From NCBI RefSeq assembly GCF_019749375.1, contig NZ_JACWFE010000004.1, positions 186,001 to 250,000 of the forward strand: DNA of 64,000 bases. The letters are read 5' to 3'. The DNA comes from Bacillus sp. S/N-304-OC-R1. Lineage in GTDB: Bacteria > Bacillota > Bacilli > Bacillales > Cytobacillaceae. Every line of letters starts with the position of its first letter. The first letter of the stretch is position 1. The notes under the pieces were generated by a model. That model worked only from the letters and a program-made list of their open reading frames with translations. It ran no database searches and was not told where the DNA came from. This document shows positions 25,139 through 35,688 of the stretch, in pieces. The position numbers and the translations under genes are program-made.

Positions 25139-25327
25139 ATGAAGAAATATAGGTTGAAAAATCAGTTTAAAGGCAGCAAAAGGGGAGCTAAATTTTTTCT
25201 TGTCGCAGAATCAGAGTTTATCGGTGTAAAAGAATTTGTCTTACGAACGGAAGACTTAACACAAAGGATTGTCATTTCAGAAGATGAATTAAACAAGAAT
25301 TTTATTTTAATAAGTCGTGCAAATTGA
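25139..25327 (+). CDS. Hypothetical protein, 62 aa
   Basis: Not recognised. A basic, β-rich small protein (MKKYRLKNQFKGSKRGAKFF then FVLRTEDLTQRIVISEDELN). ATG 25139 was chosen because GAGG lies 9 nt upstream; ATG 25103 has no site. It ends just before a bidirectional terminator shared with the convergent glutamate-synthase-like gene. Confidence 0.6.
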   Translation: MKKYRLKNQFKGSKRGAKFFLVAESEFIGVKEFVLRTEDLTQRIVISEDELNKNFILISRAN

Positions 25328-25330
25328 ACA

Positions 25331-25369
25331 AAAAAAGTCTGTTACAATCCAGCTGTAACAGACTTTTTT
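25331..25369. terminator. Bidirectional intrinsic terminator
   Basis: AAAAGTCTGTTACA / TGTAACAGACTTTT with A- and T-runs on both sides, between two convergent genes. Confidence 0.9.
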
Positions 25370-25374
25370 GATAC

Positions 25375-26991
25375 TTATGAAATAGAAACAAGTTCTCTTT
25401 TTTCTTCTGCTTTTTTTACTTGTTCAATCGTTTTTACACTAAAGTCTTGATCAACAAAGACAACATGTTTTTCGTTGAATTGTCGAGGTGAAGTTAGACC
25501 AGCAGCTGCTGATAGTGCAAATAACTCTTCACGAAGAGTTGCCATATAGTTTGTCACGCGATATCTTTTTTCTTCAATAACTAAAGCCTTTTGAAGCTTT
25601 GGATTTGTTGTTGCAACACCAACTGGACATTCGTTGGATTGACATTTTTGTGCACCGATACAACCAACTGAAATCATTAAGCCTCGGGCGATATGGCACA
25701 CATCCGCTCCAAGGGAAAGGGCAATAGCTACTCGGTCAGGAGAGAATAATTTACCGCTGGCGATTAATGTGACTTTATCGCGTACATCGTATTTCTTCAA
25801 GATTCTTTGTGCAATCATCAATGCCGGTTTGATCGGAAGACCTACAGAATCTGCCATTCCTTGATAAGTAGCTCCAGTTCCGCCTTCTCCGCCATCAATC
25901 GTAATAAAGTCAGGGCGTCTCTTTGTGAATGCCATATATGCAGCAAATTCTTCAAATGTTTCTTCACTGCCGATAACCATTTTGATACCAACAGGTTTAC
26001 CGGATACTTCACGAATTTTTTCAATAAAATCCATCATAGAATTCATATCATCGAATTCTTCAAAACGGTTAGGCGAATTAATCGTTTTGTATGGTTCAAC
26101 TCCACGGATCGCAGCAATTTCAGGTGATACTTTTGAACCTTCAATGTGACCACCGCGAATTTTCGCCCCTTGACCTAATTTAATCTCAAAGGCCTTTACT
26201 TGAGGGTGGCTTGCTTTTTCACGAAGTAAATCATAAGAAAAGCTTCCGTCTGGGTTTCTAAATCCAAACTTGGCAGGACCGATTTGTACCATGATGTCCA
26301 CGCCGCCTTTTAAGTGGTGAGGAGATAGACCACCTTCACCTGTATTCATGTAGGCACCTGCGTCTTTTAGTCCATAAGAGAGAGCTGTAATCGCACGATC
26401 GCCTAGAGCTCCATAGCTCATTCCGCTCATTGCAATTGGGCTTTTGATTGTAAATGGATGACGGCATGAATTTTCACCAATAACAATCTTGTCAGCTTCT
26501 GTGTAAAGCCATGGCTTAATTTCAGCTTCTTCTCTATGCTCATGACGAGTGAAAAGCGTATCTTTATCTTCTACATATTTATGTGTTGGAATAAGTGCTT
26601 CATTATCCGCTTTCAAATCTGAAATTTGTTTAGCGAAAAAGGCATTACGAATATAAAAACCTGGTTTGTCAAAGTCACGCTTACTTCCAAAGGCGATAAT
26701 ATTTTTAGCGTATTTTCCTGCTTTAACAATATATTGAAAATCTAGACGAGAGAAAGGCTTCGCTTCATGATCTCCCTCAAAAAAGTACTGTCTTAACTCT
26801 GGACCGATATGCTCGGATAGATAACGAATACGAGAAATGATAGGGAAATTTCGTCTGATTGAGTGTTGAGATTGTGTCATATCTTTCTTTTTAATTACTA
26901 CTACTGAAATGACTAAGGTAAGAATCAACAGTAAAGTAACGATAAATAGGATGGATACCCCAATTATCATGATGTTGCTAAAAGTGCTCAT
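25375..26991 (-). CDS. FMN-binding glutamate synthase family protein (paralogue 2)
   Basis: 538 aa. Same plan as 13319-14926: an N-terminal membrane helix (residues ~8-33), SGMSYGALGDRAITALS, NTGEGGLSPHHLKGG, ITIDGGEGGTGA and the cluster pattern GCIGAQKCQSNECPVGV (Cys-x5-Cys-x4-Cys). Roughly 60% identical to paralogue 1 by eye. It has no glutaminase domain. Probably a membrane-anchored iron-sulfur flavoprotein of unknown substrate. Presence of two copies 10 kb apart on the same strand suggests an old duplication with specialisation. Confidence 0.9.
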   Translation of the reverse strand: MSTFSNIMIIGVSILFIVTLLLILTLVISVVVIKKKDMTQSQHSIRRNFPIISRIRYLSEHIGPELRQYFFEGDHEAKPFSRLDFQYIVKAGKYAKNIIAFGSKRDFDKPGFYIRNAFFAKQISDLKADNEALIPTHKYVEDKDTLFTRHEHREEAEIKPWLYTEADKIVIGENSCRHPFTIKSPIAMSGMSYGALGDRAITALSYGLKDAGAYMNTGEGGLSPHHLKGGVDIMVQIGPAKFGFRNPDGSFSYDLLREKASHPQVKAFEIKLGQGAKIRGGHIEGSKVSPEIAAIRGVEPYKTINSPNRFEEFDDMNSMMDFIEKIREVSGKPVGIKMVIGSEETFEEFAAYMAFTKRRPDFITIDGGEGGTGATYQGMADSVGLPIKPALMIAQRILKKYDVRDKVTLIASGKLFSPDRVAIALSLGADVCHIARGLMISVGCIGAQKCQSNECPVGVATTNPKLQKALVIEEKRYRVTNYMATLREELFALSAAAGLTSPRQFNEKHVVFVDQDFSVKTIEQVKKAEEKRELVSIS

Positions 26992-27207
26992 TGATATACT
27001 TCCTCCAAAGGTTTTAATAAAATACTAGGATAAAAGCTTGTTGGTGTGACAGGTTGATTGTTTTGTTTTTTTAATATAATTATTAAAGCAGGTCCAAAGT
27101 TAGTTTACCTCAAAGAAATAAAATATGCTATATGAATTATTAAGAAAAAATAAGAAGGGTAGAAGTACTTTAAAACTATTTAATTTCCCCTACAATATTA
27201 TTCATTT

Positions 27208-27366
27208 TCAAAGATGAGATTCTATTATATCGAAATCATTAAAGTAAATTACATGGCTCAAATACTTATTGCCTTCTAATTGTTGGAACGCTGCTTTCGC
27301 TTCTTCTTGAGTTTCAAATTCAAACATTTGAACATTTTTCTTAAAATGAACGGTAATGATCCACAT
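27208..27366 (-). CDS. Small hypothetical protein, 52 aa
   Basis: Starts MWIITVHFKKNVQMFEFETQ and continues with EEAKAAFQQLEGNKYLSHVI, ending at TGA (27208). The AGGGGAT ribosome binding site is 6-7 nt before the ATG. The alternation of two β-strands with an amphipathic helix and a third strand suggests a compact α/β fold. Function unknown. It is a good candidate for a genuine short gene. Confidence 0.65.
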   Translation of the reverse strand: MWIITVHFKKNVQMFEFETQEEAKAAFQQLEGNKYLSHVIYFNDFDIIESHL

Positions 27367-27836
27367 CTAATATCCCCTCACTTAATTCATATTTTGATTT
27401 TTAAAAGTAAATCGCATAAAATTTCTGACATTAGGCAAAAGAAACTCAAACAAAGCATATTTACAGCAACCCTTTTTATTGTAATTACTTTGTCAGTTGT
27501 CTCACAAGCTATTCCTGACTATTCATGATGCAAGAAGTGTGCCAAACTTAATTTCGTTGAGAAATATGATTATTAGAGTAATTTTTCGTAAGAAGTGCAA
27601 AGAATCTTTGCTATTAATTATAAAATTAAGCAAAAAAAATTTGCTTTTTATATTAGAAGGATGGACAGTAGTGAAAAATTATTTTGCTGTAAAGCTTAAT
27701 AGGGTTGATGTGAATGGGGATATTTGGATTTTGGAAAATCAGAATCATCAAAAGCAAACAGTATCTTGAAAACATTATTTCATGTAATATAAAGTATTGA
27801 TGAGAGATAAAAATATTTAACCTGGAGGAATAATCG
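27367..27836. other. Intergenic upstream of prs
   Basis: 470 bp. A 32-codon GTG frame at 27671-27769 (KNYFAVKLNRVDVNGDIWIL…) has AAGGA about 9 nt upstream and could be a short gene, but nothing supports it beyond that. The rest is AT-rich with no recognisable feature. Confidence 0.3.
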
Positions 27837-28787
27837 GTGTCCTACAAACTTAAAGAAAATTTCAAAATGTTCACCCTCAATTCGAATCCGGAGCTTGCTG
27901 CAGAGATGGCAAAGCTTTTGGGTTGTGAGCTTGGAAAAATCTCAAGTACACAGTTTAGTGATGGTGAAATTCAGCTTCATATCGGGGAAAGTGTCAGGGG
28001 ATGTGAAGTATTTGTTGTTCAATCAGCTTCAGAGCCAACGAATGAACATATTATGGAACTCCTGATTATGATAGACGCTTTAAAAAGAGCATCTGCTAAA
28101 ATGATCAATGTCGTTATGCCTTATTACAGCTATGCACGTCAAGATCGAAAAGCCAGATCCCGGGAGCCGATTACTTCTCGACTTATCGCGAACCTATTAG
28201 AAACAGCTGGAGCTACAAGAATCCTGACAATTGATTTCCATTCGCCGCAAGCACAAGGATTTTTTGACATTCCAGTTGATCATCTAACGGGGATTCCAAT
28301 CCTTGCAGACTATTTTAAAGAAAAAGCATTAGAGGATCTTGTCATTGTTGCCCCGCATAATGGTGGAGTCGTAAGGGCAAGAAAGCTGGCTAATTTGCTG
28401 AATGTGCCACTAGCTCTCATCGATCGCCGACGCCCGGAACATGATGAAACAGAAATCACGCATATCATCGGAAATATTGAAGGAAAAAACGCAATTATCA
28501 TCGATGATTTAATTGATTCAGCTGGAACGATTACAACAGGCGCACAAGCTCTATTAGACAATGGTGCAAAAACGGTATATGCCTGCTGCACCCACGCTGT
28601 TCTTTCAGGTCCGGCAATTGAAAGAATTCAGTCTTCACCACTTCAAGAATTAGTCATAACGAATACCATTAAAGTGCCAGAACAAAAACGAATTAATAAA
28701 ATTACTCTATTATCAGTTGCACCATTATTAGTAGAAGCAATTGATCGAATTCATAATGAAAAAGCGGTTAGTCCGTTGTTTGAATAA
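27837..28787 (+). CDS. prs: Ribose-phosphate pyrophosphokinase (PRPP synthase)
   Basis: 316 aa, full length. Makes PRPP from ribose 5-phosphate and ATP for nucleotide, His and Trp synthesis. Marks: [38 protein letters not shown] (ATP-binding flexible loop), [19 protein letters not shown], and the PRPP loop [20 protein letters not shown] start with TGGAGG upstream. The housekeeping Bacillus prs lies with glmU, spoVG and ctc; none of these is here, so this is probably a second, stand-alone copy. A terminator follows. Confidence 0.9.
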   Translation: MSYKLKENFKMFTLNSNPELAAEMAKLLGCELGKISSTQFSDGEIQLHIGESVRGCEVFVVQSASEPTNEHIMELLIMIDALKRASAKMINVVMPYYSYARQDRKARSREPITSRLIANLLETAGATRILTIDFHSPQAQGFFDIPVDHLTGIPILADYFKEKALEDLVIVAPHNGGVVRARKLANLLNVPLALIDRRRPEHDETEITHIIGNIEGKNAIIIDDLIDSAGTITTGAQALLDNGAKTVYACCTHAVLSGPAIERIQSSPLQELVITNTIKVPEQKRINKITLLSVAPLLVEAIDRIHNEKAVSPLFE

Positions 28788-28797
28788 GAATGTACCG

Positions 28798-28830
28798 AAA
28801 AGGAGCTGATCACTTGCAGCTCCTTTTCAT
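28798..28830 (+). terminator. Intrinsic terminator of prs
   Basis: Perfect 11-bp stem AAAAGGAGCTG / CAGCTCCTTTT, 8-nt loop. Confidence 0.88.
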
Positions 28831-29447
28831 TTTACATAAATTTTGGACTGAACATGTTTTAATCATGTCGGTCATTTTTTGTTTGTTCACTTGAAAATAA
28901 AAACTAGGAGGAAATCAAAATATTATTATTATAGTAGAGAAATTTCTTCTTACTGGACTCTATACCGATATTGTAATTATTTGTCCAACCTTAGGAATAA
29001 TAGGGATGATGAGTTCGATGTGGAATTTTCCAATTAAGGGAGATCAATCCTTAATATTAAGGACTGCTCTCAATCATTTGAGTTTATTGGGGAATTGTAT
29101 TTGTAAAAATGTTTTTACTTTTGACGAAAAGATTTTTTTACTATGTCTAAATTTTAATATCTCAATATAATTTGAAGTGATGTAATGTTAAATATTTTGT
29201 CGAAAAATAATTATTTAAAAAGCAGGGTTTTTTCGTAGTAAATAGCGAAATGTAAAATATTTTTCTGAAATACTTTTAAGTTGGCACAATTTTTGCTTAT
29301 TAAAAATAATGTCGTGTAAACGATTTCACTTCGGGTTGGTGAATCAGGAAATATTTAATGATCGTAGGACCTAGTTAGGAGTAATGCATGCTTTACTAGA
29401 TAGATAAAACGTCATTAAGTAATTTAAAGATAATACCAAGGAAAATT
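28831..29447. other. Long leader region of the MFS transporter gene
   Basis: 617 bp. AGGAGG at 28905-28910 is followed by an open frame (about 28920-29170) that lacks ATG, GTG or TTG near that site and would need an ATT start; it is not called. A sigma-54-type promoter sits at 29281-29297. A ~150-nt untranslated leader separates it from the gene. Confidence 0.45.
29281..29297 (+). promoter_or_regulatory. Sigma-54 (-24/-12) promoter
   Basis: TTGGCACAATTTTTGCT has TGGCAC and TTGCT separated by exactly 5 nt, the canonical -24/-12 spacing. It points at the MFS gene 150 bp downstream. SigL promoters need an enhancer-binding activator; none is encoded in the window. Confidence 0.75.
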
Positions 29448-30701
29448 ATGATAGTGGGGATGAGAAAGATGAAGCAAAAAGGAAAAGTATTTTATGGTTG
29501 GTGGGTATTGGCGGCATGTTTTGTCATTATGACATTTCTTTATGCCCCAATTGCTAACTTAATTTCGCTATTTACAGTGCCAGTTACGAACGAACTTGGC
29601 ATTGGAAGAACGGCATTTACTTCTTATTTTTCAGTGATGGCGTTCGTTGGTATGCTTACAGCTCCGATCGCGGGCAATTTAATGAAAAAAATGGGATTTA
29701 AATTGTATTTGACTGTGTTTACTCTGCTTGGTGCGATTTCTTATTTTGGTTTCTCGTATGCAACAAGCATTACACATTTCATTATATTTGCGATACCGAT
29801 GGGCATGTCACTTTCAGGTGCTGCGATGATACCTGTTTCCGTTCTAATTACAAATTGGTTCGTCGAAAAGCGCGGTTTATCATTAGGTATTGCGTTATCG
29901 GGGACAGGTTTTGGCGGGATGATTTTAAGTCCGCTCGTTACTTGGCTTATTAGCAACTATGGATGGAGAACAGCCTACTTTACAATCGGTGTATTAATAG
30001 CGGTATTGATTATTCCGCTTGTGCTTTTTGTCATCAAGCTAAGCCCGGCAGATAAAGGTCTATTGCCGCTTGGTGATGCTGAAACAGTTCAGCCTGATCA
30101 GCCAAAAGAGTTGACTGGAATTTCACAAAAAGAAGCATTTAAATCTGTATCTTTCTGGGTATTATGTGTAGGAATCCTGGTTGCAGCAATTGTTGTAAAT
30201 AGCATGATCGTCCATTTTGTTCCGTATTTAACTGATATCGGAACGACGCCGGAACATGCAGCACTCCTTTTATCACTTGCTTCAGGAATGCTAATTGTGA
30301 CTAAGCTATTAGTAGGAAGATTCTTCGATAAATTAGGGGCAATTGTAACTGTACTTATTGTTTGTGCAGGTAGTATTGTAGGCTTTTTATTCTTGTTAAA
30401 AGCGAATTTGCTTATCCCGGGAATTATGTATACGATCCTAAATGCATTAGGAGCGACTGCGGTTACAGTAGCGCCTGCGTTTCTGACTGCTTTCCTATAC
30501 GGGGAAAAAGAATACAGTGCCAAATATGGAACAGTCGCTTTATTTAATTCACTTGGTGTAGCCATTACTCCAATTGTTTCTGGTTTTATCTATAATATTA
30601 ATCATTCATATAATTTATTGATTAATACATTAATTGTTCTTGCAGTTGTTGAATTTATTTTATTGTTTATTGCTATTAAAAAGAGACCAACATTGTCTTA
30701 A
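29448..30701 (+). CDS. OFA-type MFS transporter (oxalate/formate or monocarboxylate family)
   Basis: 417 aa, 12 membrane segments. KVFYGWWVLAACFVIMTF at the start and GMSLSGAAMIPVSVLITNWF followed by RGLSLGIALSGTGFGGMIL are typical of the oxalate/formate antiporter and monocarboxylate branch. It should exchange or import a small organic acid. Two starts are possible: ATG 29448 (AAGGA 5-6 nt upstream) or ATG 29469 (GGGGA upstream); the second fits the usual N-terminus better. The sigma-54-type promoter upstream suggests control by an activator that senses a carbon or nitrogen source. Confidence 0.88.
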   Translation: MIVGMRKMKQKGKVFYGWWVLAACFVIMTFLYAPIANLISLFTVPVTNELGIGRTAFTSYFSVMAFVGMLTAPIAGNLMKKMGFKLYLTVFTLLGAISYFGFSYATSITHFIIFAIPMGMSLSGAAMIPVSVLITNWFVEKRGLSLGIALSGTGFGGMILSPLVTWLISNYGWRTAYFTIGVLIAVLIIPLVLFVIKLSPADKGLLPLGDAETVQPDQPKELTGISQKEAFKSVSFWVLCVGILVAAIVVNSMIVHFVPYLTDIGTTPEHAALLLSLASGMLIVTKLLVGRFFDKLGAIVTVLIVCAGSIVGFLFLLKANLLIPGIMYTILNALGATAVTVAPAFLTAFLYGEKEYSAKYGTVALFNSLGVAITPIVSGFIYNINHSYNLLINTLIVLAVVEFILLFIAIKKRPTLS

Positions 30702-30926
30702 GAAATAGAATGCTTTCTTTCCGTCTGGAAGGGGAGTATTTTTATGTATATTAATAGGTATTTTATCCCGTATAATCCATCTATTGCACTGTTTTTTCGA
30801 TTAATGAAATGATAAAATAGTGCTACTTTTTCCAATAGGGGGAATTATTTCAATAATAAGAATGATAAAAAAGGAATTTTTAGACTAGCGTTAAGTGAGA
30901 ATTTTTTTGAAAAATGGGGAATCAAC

Positions 30927-33188
30927 ATGTTGAGGAATGCTAGGTCTGCTATTTGGTTTATGATCATTATTATGGTAACTTTTTACGTTTGGATTTTCTT
31001 ATTTTTAGATAACCAATGGCTGCGGTCGATTGGGGCAAGTTTATTTCCTTTGATTGGAGTGGCAGTTAGCATCATATGGCTTCTTCGAGCATATCTGAAA
31101 ACGTCAGGAACTCAAAGGATTTTTATCCTCTTGTTAATTATTGGAATGATTTTTTATTATCTATCGAATTTTATGTGGCTTCTTATTCAAATTATTCATC
31201 GGGAAATCACTTTTCCGAAAACATCTCATTTAATTTGGCTAACATCGTATGCCATTTTTTTAGCGGCTTTAATCTATAAATTGAGGTTACTAAATAGAAC
31301 ATTCTCAAAAGGACCGTTTTGGAACAACATATTAATCTTTACTATTGCAGCCTTCTCAATTAGTTTTCACTATCTAATCAATCCAATTTTAGAACTTTCG
31401 AGTCATTCAACCTATATCATTATTCTGAATCTTTCCTATCCGATTGCAGATTTATTTATCTTTTTTAACATATTAAATATTTTATATTTAGCACGATTTA
31501 CTGAGGAGAAGAAATTTCTGCTTATTATAGCAATCGGTTTTTCTATTCAAATTATTGCCGATACGATATATTCCTATTTATTAAATGCAGACTTATATGT
31601 TTCGGGAAGTTTCAATGATCCTATTTGGCTGCTGAGAATATTAATAATAGGCTTTGCAACTTTTTATCTGCCGAAAACGAAGGAAGAGATGAGTTGGAAA
31701 CATGCCAAAACGATTACACGTGATGGAAGTTCTCTCATTAGTTTAATCGTCATTCTGTTTATGATCTTAGTCATTAAAAGCAATCATTGGCAGTGGAATA
31801 TACTTGTTATCGGTTTAACAGCAATCATATCGCTTCTGATTGTAAGACAGGTAATTGTCACGAATAAGAATCGGAGATTGATGGATAAATTGTGGTATCA
31901 AGCATATCATGATCAACTTACTGGGTTAAATAATCGCACTTGCTTTCAAATTGAGCTAAAAAATATTTTAGAAAATGCACGAGATGAACAATTCAAGGCA
32001 GCGATATTATTACTAGATTTAGACCGTTTTAAAAATATTAATGATACACTTGGTCACGAAATTGGTGATTTTCTTCTGAAAGAGTGCTCACAACGATTAA
32101 GGAATTGTATTGAAGATGGTTGTCGCATTTATCGGGTTGGGGGAGACGAATTTACTATCATTCTTCTAAAAACAACTGAGGAAGATTGCCAACGTACCGC
32201 TGATGCCATTCTAAAGACATTTGAAGATCCCTTCATGATAAAAAATTATGAAATATCCATTACTCCCAGTATTGGCATAAGCATGTATCCAGATAATGGC
32301 GAAGACAGTGATGCGCTGTTAAAAAATGCAGATACGTCCATGTATTTGGCAAAAAGCAGAGGACGAAATCGGTTTAAGTTTTATAGCTCAGAGTTAAATG
32401 AAGTTATTTCGAGAAAAATGAAAATAGAAAATGAATTGAGAAAGGCCATTGCAAATGAGCAGTTTACCCTTCATTATCAAACAAAAGTAGATTTAGTGAC
32501 AGGAAAGATAGTGGGGATGGAAGCGCTGCTGCGTTGGGAGCATCCGGAGTTAGGATCGATTTCACCTTTAGAATTTATCCCGATTGCGGAAGAAACTGGA
32601 CAAATTGTTTCAATTGGTGAATGGGTTTTGAAGTCAGCCTGCCAGCAAATGAAAGTGTGGCAGCTAGCCAAATTTCCTCCACTGCGTCTATCAGTGAATG
32701 TATCGGTGCGGCAATTCCAGCACAGCCTTTTTGTAGATAATGTAAAAACTGCTTTGCAAGAGGCGGGACTTGATTCTAAATTTCTAGAATTAGAGATTAC
32801 TGAAAGCATAATGCAGAATATTACCGAAACTACGAGAATTTTGAATGAGTTGAGGACGATTGGCGTGAAAACGTCCTTAGACGATTTTGGTACCGGCTAT
32901 TCTTCTCTTTATGCTTTGAAAAAACTGCCCATCGATTCAATCAAAATTGATAAATCATTTATTGATGAAATATCAGATGATGCAGGACAATCAATCATCA
33001 GTGCTATTATTGACATTGCTTTAAATCTCAATCTAGAAGTAGTTGTAGAGGGGATCGAATCAGAAGATCAAGTAAACATTCTGACCAAAAACAAAAAGCC
33101 TATTTACGGTCAAGGCTACTTGTTCGGAAAACCAGTCTCATCTGAAGAATTTAGAAGGTTAATAGAAACTAGCACACTGGCGCTCTAA
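30927..33188 (+). CDS. Membrane GGDEF-EAL cyclic-di-GMP protein
   Basis: 753 aa. About nine N-terminal membrane helices (residues 8-315) form an unassigned sensor. GGDEF domain at ~330-490 with intact [10 protein letters not shown] and LTGLNNR (diguanylate cyclase). EAL domain at ~505-745 with [31 protein letters not shown] and [12 protein letters not shown], so the metal and catalytic residues look complete. Both making and breaking of c-di-GMP are possible. ATG with GGGGA upstream. Monocistronic; the link to the flanking transporter and ligase is not evident. Confidence 0.92.
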   Translation: MLRNARSAIWFMIIIMVTFYVWIFLFLDNQWLRSIGASLFPLIGVAVSIIWLLRAYLKTSGTQRIFILLLIIGMIFYYLSNFMWLLIQIIHREITFPKTSHLIWLTSYAIFLAALIYKLRLLNRTFSKGPFWNNILIFTIAAFSISFHYLINPILELSSHSTYIIILNLSYPIADLFIFFNILNILYLARFTEEKKFLLIIAIGFSIQIIADTIYSYLLNADLYVSGSFNDPIWLLRILIIGFATFYLPKTKEEMSWKHAKTITRDGSSLISLIVILFMILVIKSNHWQWNILVIGLTAIISLLIVRQVIVTNKNRRLMDKLWYQAYHDQLTGLNNRTCFQIELKNILENARDEQFKAAILLLDLDRFKNINDTLGHEIGDFLLKECSQRLRNCIEDGCRIYRVGGDEFTIILLKTTEEDCQRTADAILKTFEDPFMIKNYEISITPSIGISMYPDNGEDSDALLKNADTSMYLAKSRGRNRFKFYSSELNEVISRKMKIENELRKAIANEQFTLHYQTKVDLVTGKIVGMEALLRWEHPELGSISPLEFIPIAEETGQIVSIGEWVLKSACQQMKVWQLAKFPPLRLSVNVSVRQFQHSLFVDNVKTALQEAGLDSKFLELEITESIMQNITETTRILNELRTIGVKTSLDDFGTGYSSLYALKKLPIDSIKIDKSFIDEISDDAGQSIISAIIDIALNLNLEVVVEGIESEDQVNILTKNKKPIYGQGYLFGKPVSSEEFRRLIETSTLAL

Positions 33189-33460
33189 TTCCAGAGAAAC
33201 GGTTGGAAGTTAACATATATTGATCAAATGATGTGCGAATTCAATTATTTAGATTATATGAGGAAAAGCAGGAATGATGGCTGCGAATGGCGAAAAATGT
33301 TAATGGGTGCTGTAGTTGAAGTTTTATTTTAGAATAATACGTTTGAAAAGCCATAACAGTACCCACACAATTGTTTATGCAAAACAATTGTGCACCAGAT
33401 TGTTTAAAACCACAGTGATTAGCACGCCCTATTAGCATGCTAAAAGACAGGAGGAAGAAA

Positions 33461-35098
33461 ATGACCGAATTGATCCGTAAAAGTATAGGTATGCTTTTAA
33501 CTGAAAAGGCACTCGAAATGCCTAACCATGAGGCGCTCGTTTATCCCGACCGCAATCTTCGTTATACATACAGTGAATTCAATACAGTATGTGAGCAGGT
33601 GGCCAAAGGCTTAATGGCACTTGGTGTGCAAAAGAGTGAAAATGTGGCAGTTTGGGCAACGAATGTCCCGGAATGGGTTAGCTTACAGTTTGGATCAGGA
33701 AAAATGGGTGCTGTTTTAGTAACGGTCAACACGAATTATCGCTCCTCAGAACTTGAATACCTTTTAAAACAATCCGATAGCACCACACTCTTTTTAATTG
33801 AAGAATATCGGGGAAACTCCTATATCGATACGATTTATGAACTTTGTCCAGAGCTAAGAACCTCAGAGCCTGGCAAGCTTGAATCGAAAAGGCTTCCTCT
33901 TTTAAAAAACGTCATTGTTCTTAGTGAGAAAAAATATCCTGGCACTTATAATTGGTCAGATATTTTGGGGATGGCTGATAAGGTAACAGATGAAGAATTA
34001 ACTGTAAGAATGTCTGCTTTGGAGCCTGATGATGTCATTAATATGCAATACACATCAGGAACAACTGGTTTTCCAAAGGGTGTAATGCTCACTCATAGTA
34101 ATTTAACGAATAATGCATATAATATCGCGAAATGCATGGAACTCATGAAAGAGGATCGGCTCTGTATCCCTGTTCCATTTTTCCATTGCTTTGGATGCGT
34201 AATTGGAACTCTTGCCTGTGTGAGTGTAGGGGCAACGATGATTCCGGTTCAGGAATTTGATCCAGAAGCAGTGCTGAAGACGGTAGAGCAGGAAAAGTGT
34301 ACAGCTCTCCACGGTGTGCCGACAATGTTTATTGCAGAGCTTAACCATCCTAATTTTGAAAAATATGATCTTTCGACGCTTCGTACGGGAGTTATGGCTG
34401 GATCGAATTGTCCTGTTGAAGTGATGAAAGCTGTTATGAATAAAATGAATATGACTGAAATTACGATTTGCTACGGTCAAACGGAATCATCGCCGGTCAT
34501 TACACAGACTCGGACGAATGATCCCGTTGAATTAAGAGTGGAAACTGTCGGCAGAGCGCTGCCAAATGTAGAGGTCAGAATTGTAGAACCAGGTACAAAC
34601 CGCGAATTGCCAGTTAATGAGCAGGGCGAACTCTGTACAAGGGGATATCATGTTATGAAAGGGTACTACCGGAATGATGAAGCGACGAGAGAAGCAATCG
34701 ATGAAGAAGGCTGGCTTCATACAGGGGATTTAGCGGTAATGGATGAAAATGGCTATTGCCGAATTACTGGACGTTTGAAGGATATGATTATTCGTGGAGG
34801 AGAAAATATTTATCCGCGGGAAATCGAGGAGTATTTGTATACTCATCCTAAAATTCTGGATGCCCAAGTAATTGGAGTGCCTGATGAGAAATATGGCGAA
34901 GAAGTCATGGCGTGGATTATTCTAAAGGATGGGGAAACAGCAACTGCTGAAGAAATTAAAGAATCCTTTAAACAAAAAGTGTCTCGACATAAGATTCCGA
35001 AATATATCGAATTCACGGATGCCTATCCAATGACCGCTTCCGGGAAAATTCAAAAATTCAAACTCCGTGAGCAGTCAATACAATTGTTAACGGTGTAA
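33461..35098 (+). CDS. AMP-binding acyl-CoA synthetase
   Basis: 545 aa, ANL superfamily. MQYTSGTTGFPKGVMLTHSN is the P-loop-like A3 motif, YGQTESSPV the A5 motif, GWLHTGDLAVMDENG and RLKDMIIRGGENIYPREIEE the A7-A8 hinge, and YPMTASGKIQKFKLRE carries the catalytic Lys. It activates a fatty or other carboxylic acid to the acyl-CoA through acyl-AMP; of the YngI/medium-chain type. ATG 33461 has AGGAGG 8 nt upstream; the longer frame from 33437 is not used. No operon partners seen. Confidence 0.9.
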   Translation: MTELIRKSIGMLLTEKALEMPNHEALVYPDRNLRYTYSEFNTVCEQVAKGLMALGVQKSENVAVWATNVPEWVSLQFGSGKMGAVLVTVNTNYRSSELEYLLKQSDSTTLFLIEEYRGNSYIDTIYELCPELRTSEPGKLESKRLPLLKNVIVLSEKKYPGTYNWSDILGMADKVTDEELTVRMSALEPDDVINMQYTSGTTGFPKGVMLTHSNLTNNAYNIAKCMELMKEDRLCIPVPFFHCFGCVIGTLACVSVGATMIPVQEFDPEAVLKTVEQEKCTALHGVPTMFIAELNHPNFEKYDLSTLRTGVMAGSNCPVEVMKAVMNKMNMTEITICYGQTESSPVITQTRTNDPVELRVETVGRALPNVEVRIVEPGTNRELPVNEQGELCTRGYHVMKGYYRNDEATREAIDEEGWLHTGDLAVMDENGYCRITGRLKDMIIRGGENIYPREIEEYLYTHPKILDAQVIGVPDEKYGEEVMAWIILKDGETATAEEIKESFKQKVSRHKIPKYIEFTDAYPMTASGKIQKFKLREQSIQLLTV

Positions 35099-35220
35099 AA
35101 GAGATTTTTTAACCTAGCAAGACCATCCGTTTTTAACATTACGGCTGGTCTTTTTTTGATAAACTTTATGCATTTGTTTTGACAGGTATTTTTGCTTTTA
35201 GTAAAGTAGAGATAATAATA

Positions 35221-35234
35221 GTTGATATATCAAC
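35221..35234. promoter_or_regulatory. Candidate MarR operator 1
   Basis: Perfect 14-bp palindrome GTTGATATATCAAC, 17 bp before the chosen marR start. A one-base variant lies in front of the next gene (35689). Confidence 0.6.
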
Positions 35235-35250
35235 GAATTTAGGTGATACT

Positions 35251-35682
35251 TTGGAATATAGAGCTTTAGAAAATATTGGGGTATTTATTCATACCATTGA
35301 TCTTGAAATCACAAGTTATGTGAATAAGCAGTTAGCGCCTTTTCAGTTGACTTCGGAGCAAAATTTGATCATGGCTCTTCTATGGGAGCGTGAGGGGATT
35401 TCTCAAAATGAAATCACAGCAAGGCTAAATAAGGATAAAGCTGGAGTAGCCCGAATGATCGTTACCTTAGAGAAAAAGGGTTTTATTCGCAGAGAAGTAT
35501 GCCAAAGTGATCGGCGCGCTGTTGAAGTTTATTTAACGGAAAAAGGGAAAATACTAGGGAAAGAGGTTACCCCGATCAACCAACAGATTGTGCAGCTCAT
35601 AAATGAAGGGCTGACACAGGAAGAAATTGTTGAATTAAGAAGAATACTAACCAAGGTTCGCCAAAATGTGAATCAAAAATGA
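35251..35682 (+). CDS. MarR family regulator
   Basis: 143 aa. Typical MarR winged helix: ISQNEITARLNKDKAGVARM is the helix-turn-helix with the recognition helix, LEKKGFIRREVCQSDRRAVE the wing with its DRR motif, flanked by dimerisation helices. TTG 35251 was chosen because AGGTG lies 7 nt upstream and the length then matches the family; the longer frame runs through the operator palindrome. Likely represses itself and the downstream FMN reductase in response to a redox-active or phenolic ligand. Confidence 0.85.
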   Translation: MEYRALENIGVFIHTIDLEITSYVNKQLAPFQLTSEQNLIMALLWEREGISQNEITARLNKDKAGVARMIVTLEKKGFIRREVCQSDRRAVEVYLTEKGKILGKEVTPINQQIVQLINEGLTQEEIVELRRILTKVRQNVNQK

Positions 35683-35688
35683 ATGAAC

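Noticed and set aside
28905..29170. AGGAGG followed by a ~78-codon frame
   Set aside because: No standard start codon near the site; would need ATT, and the product is not recognisable.
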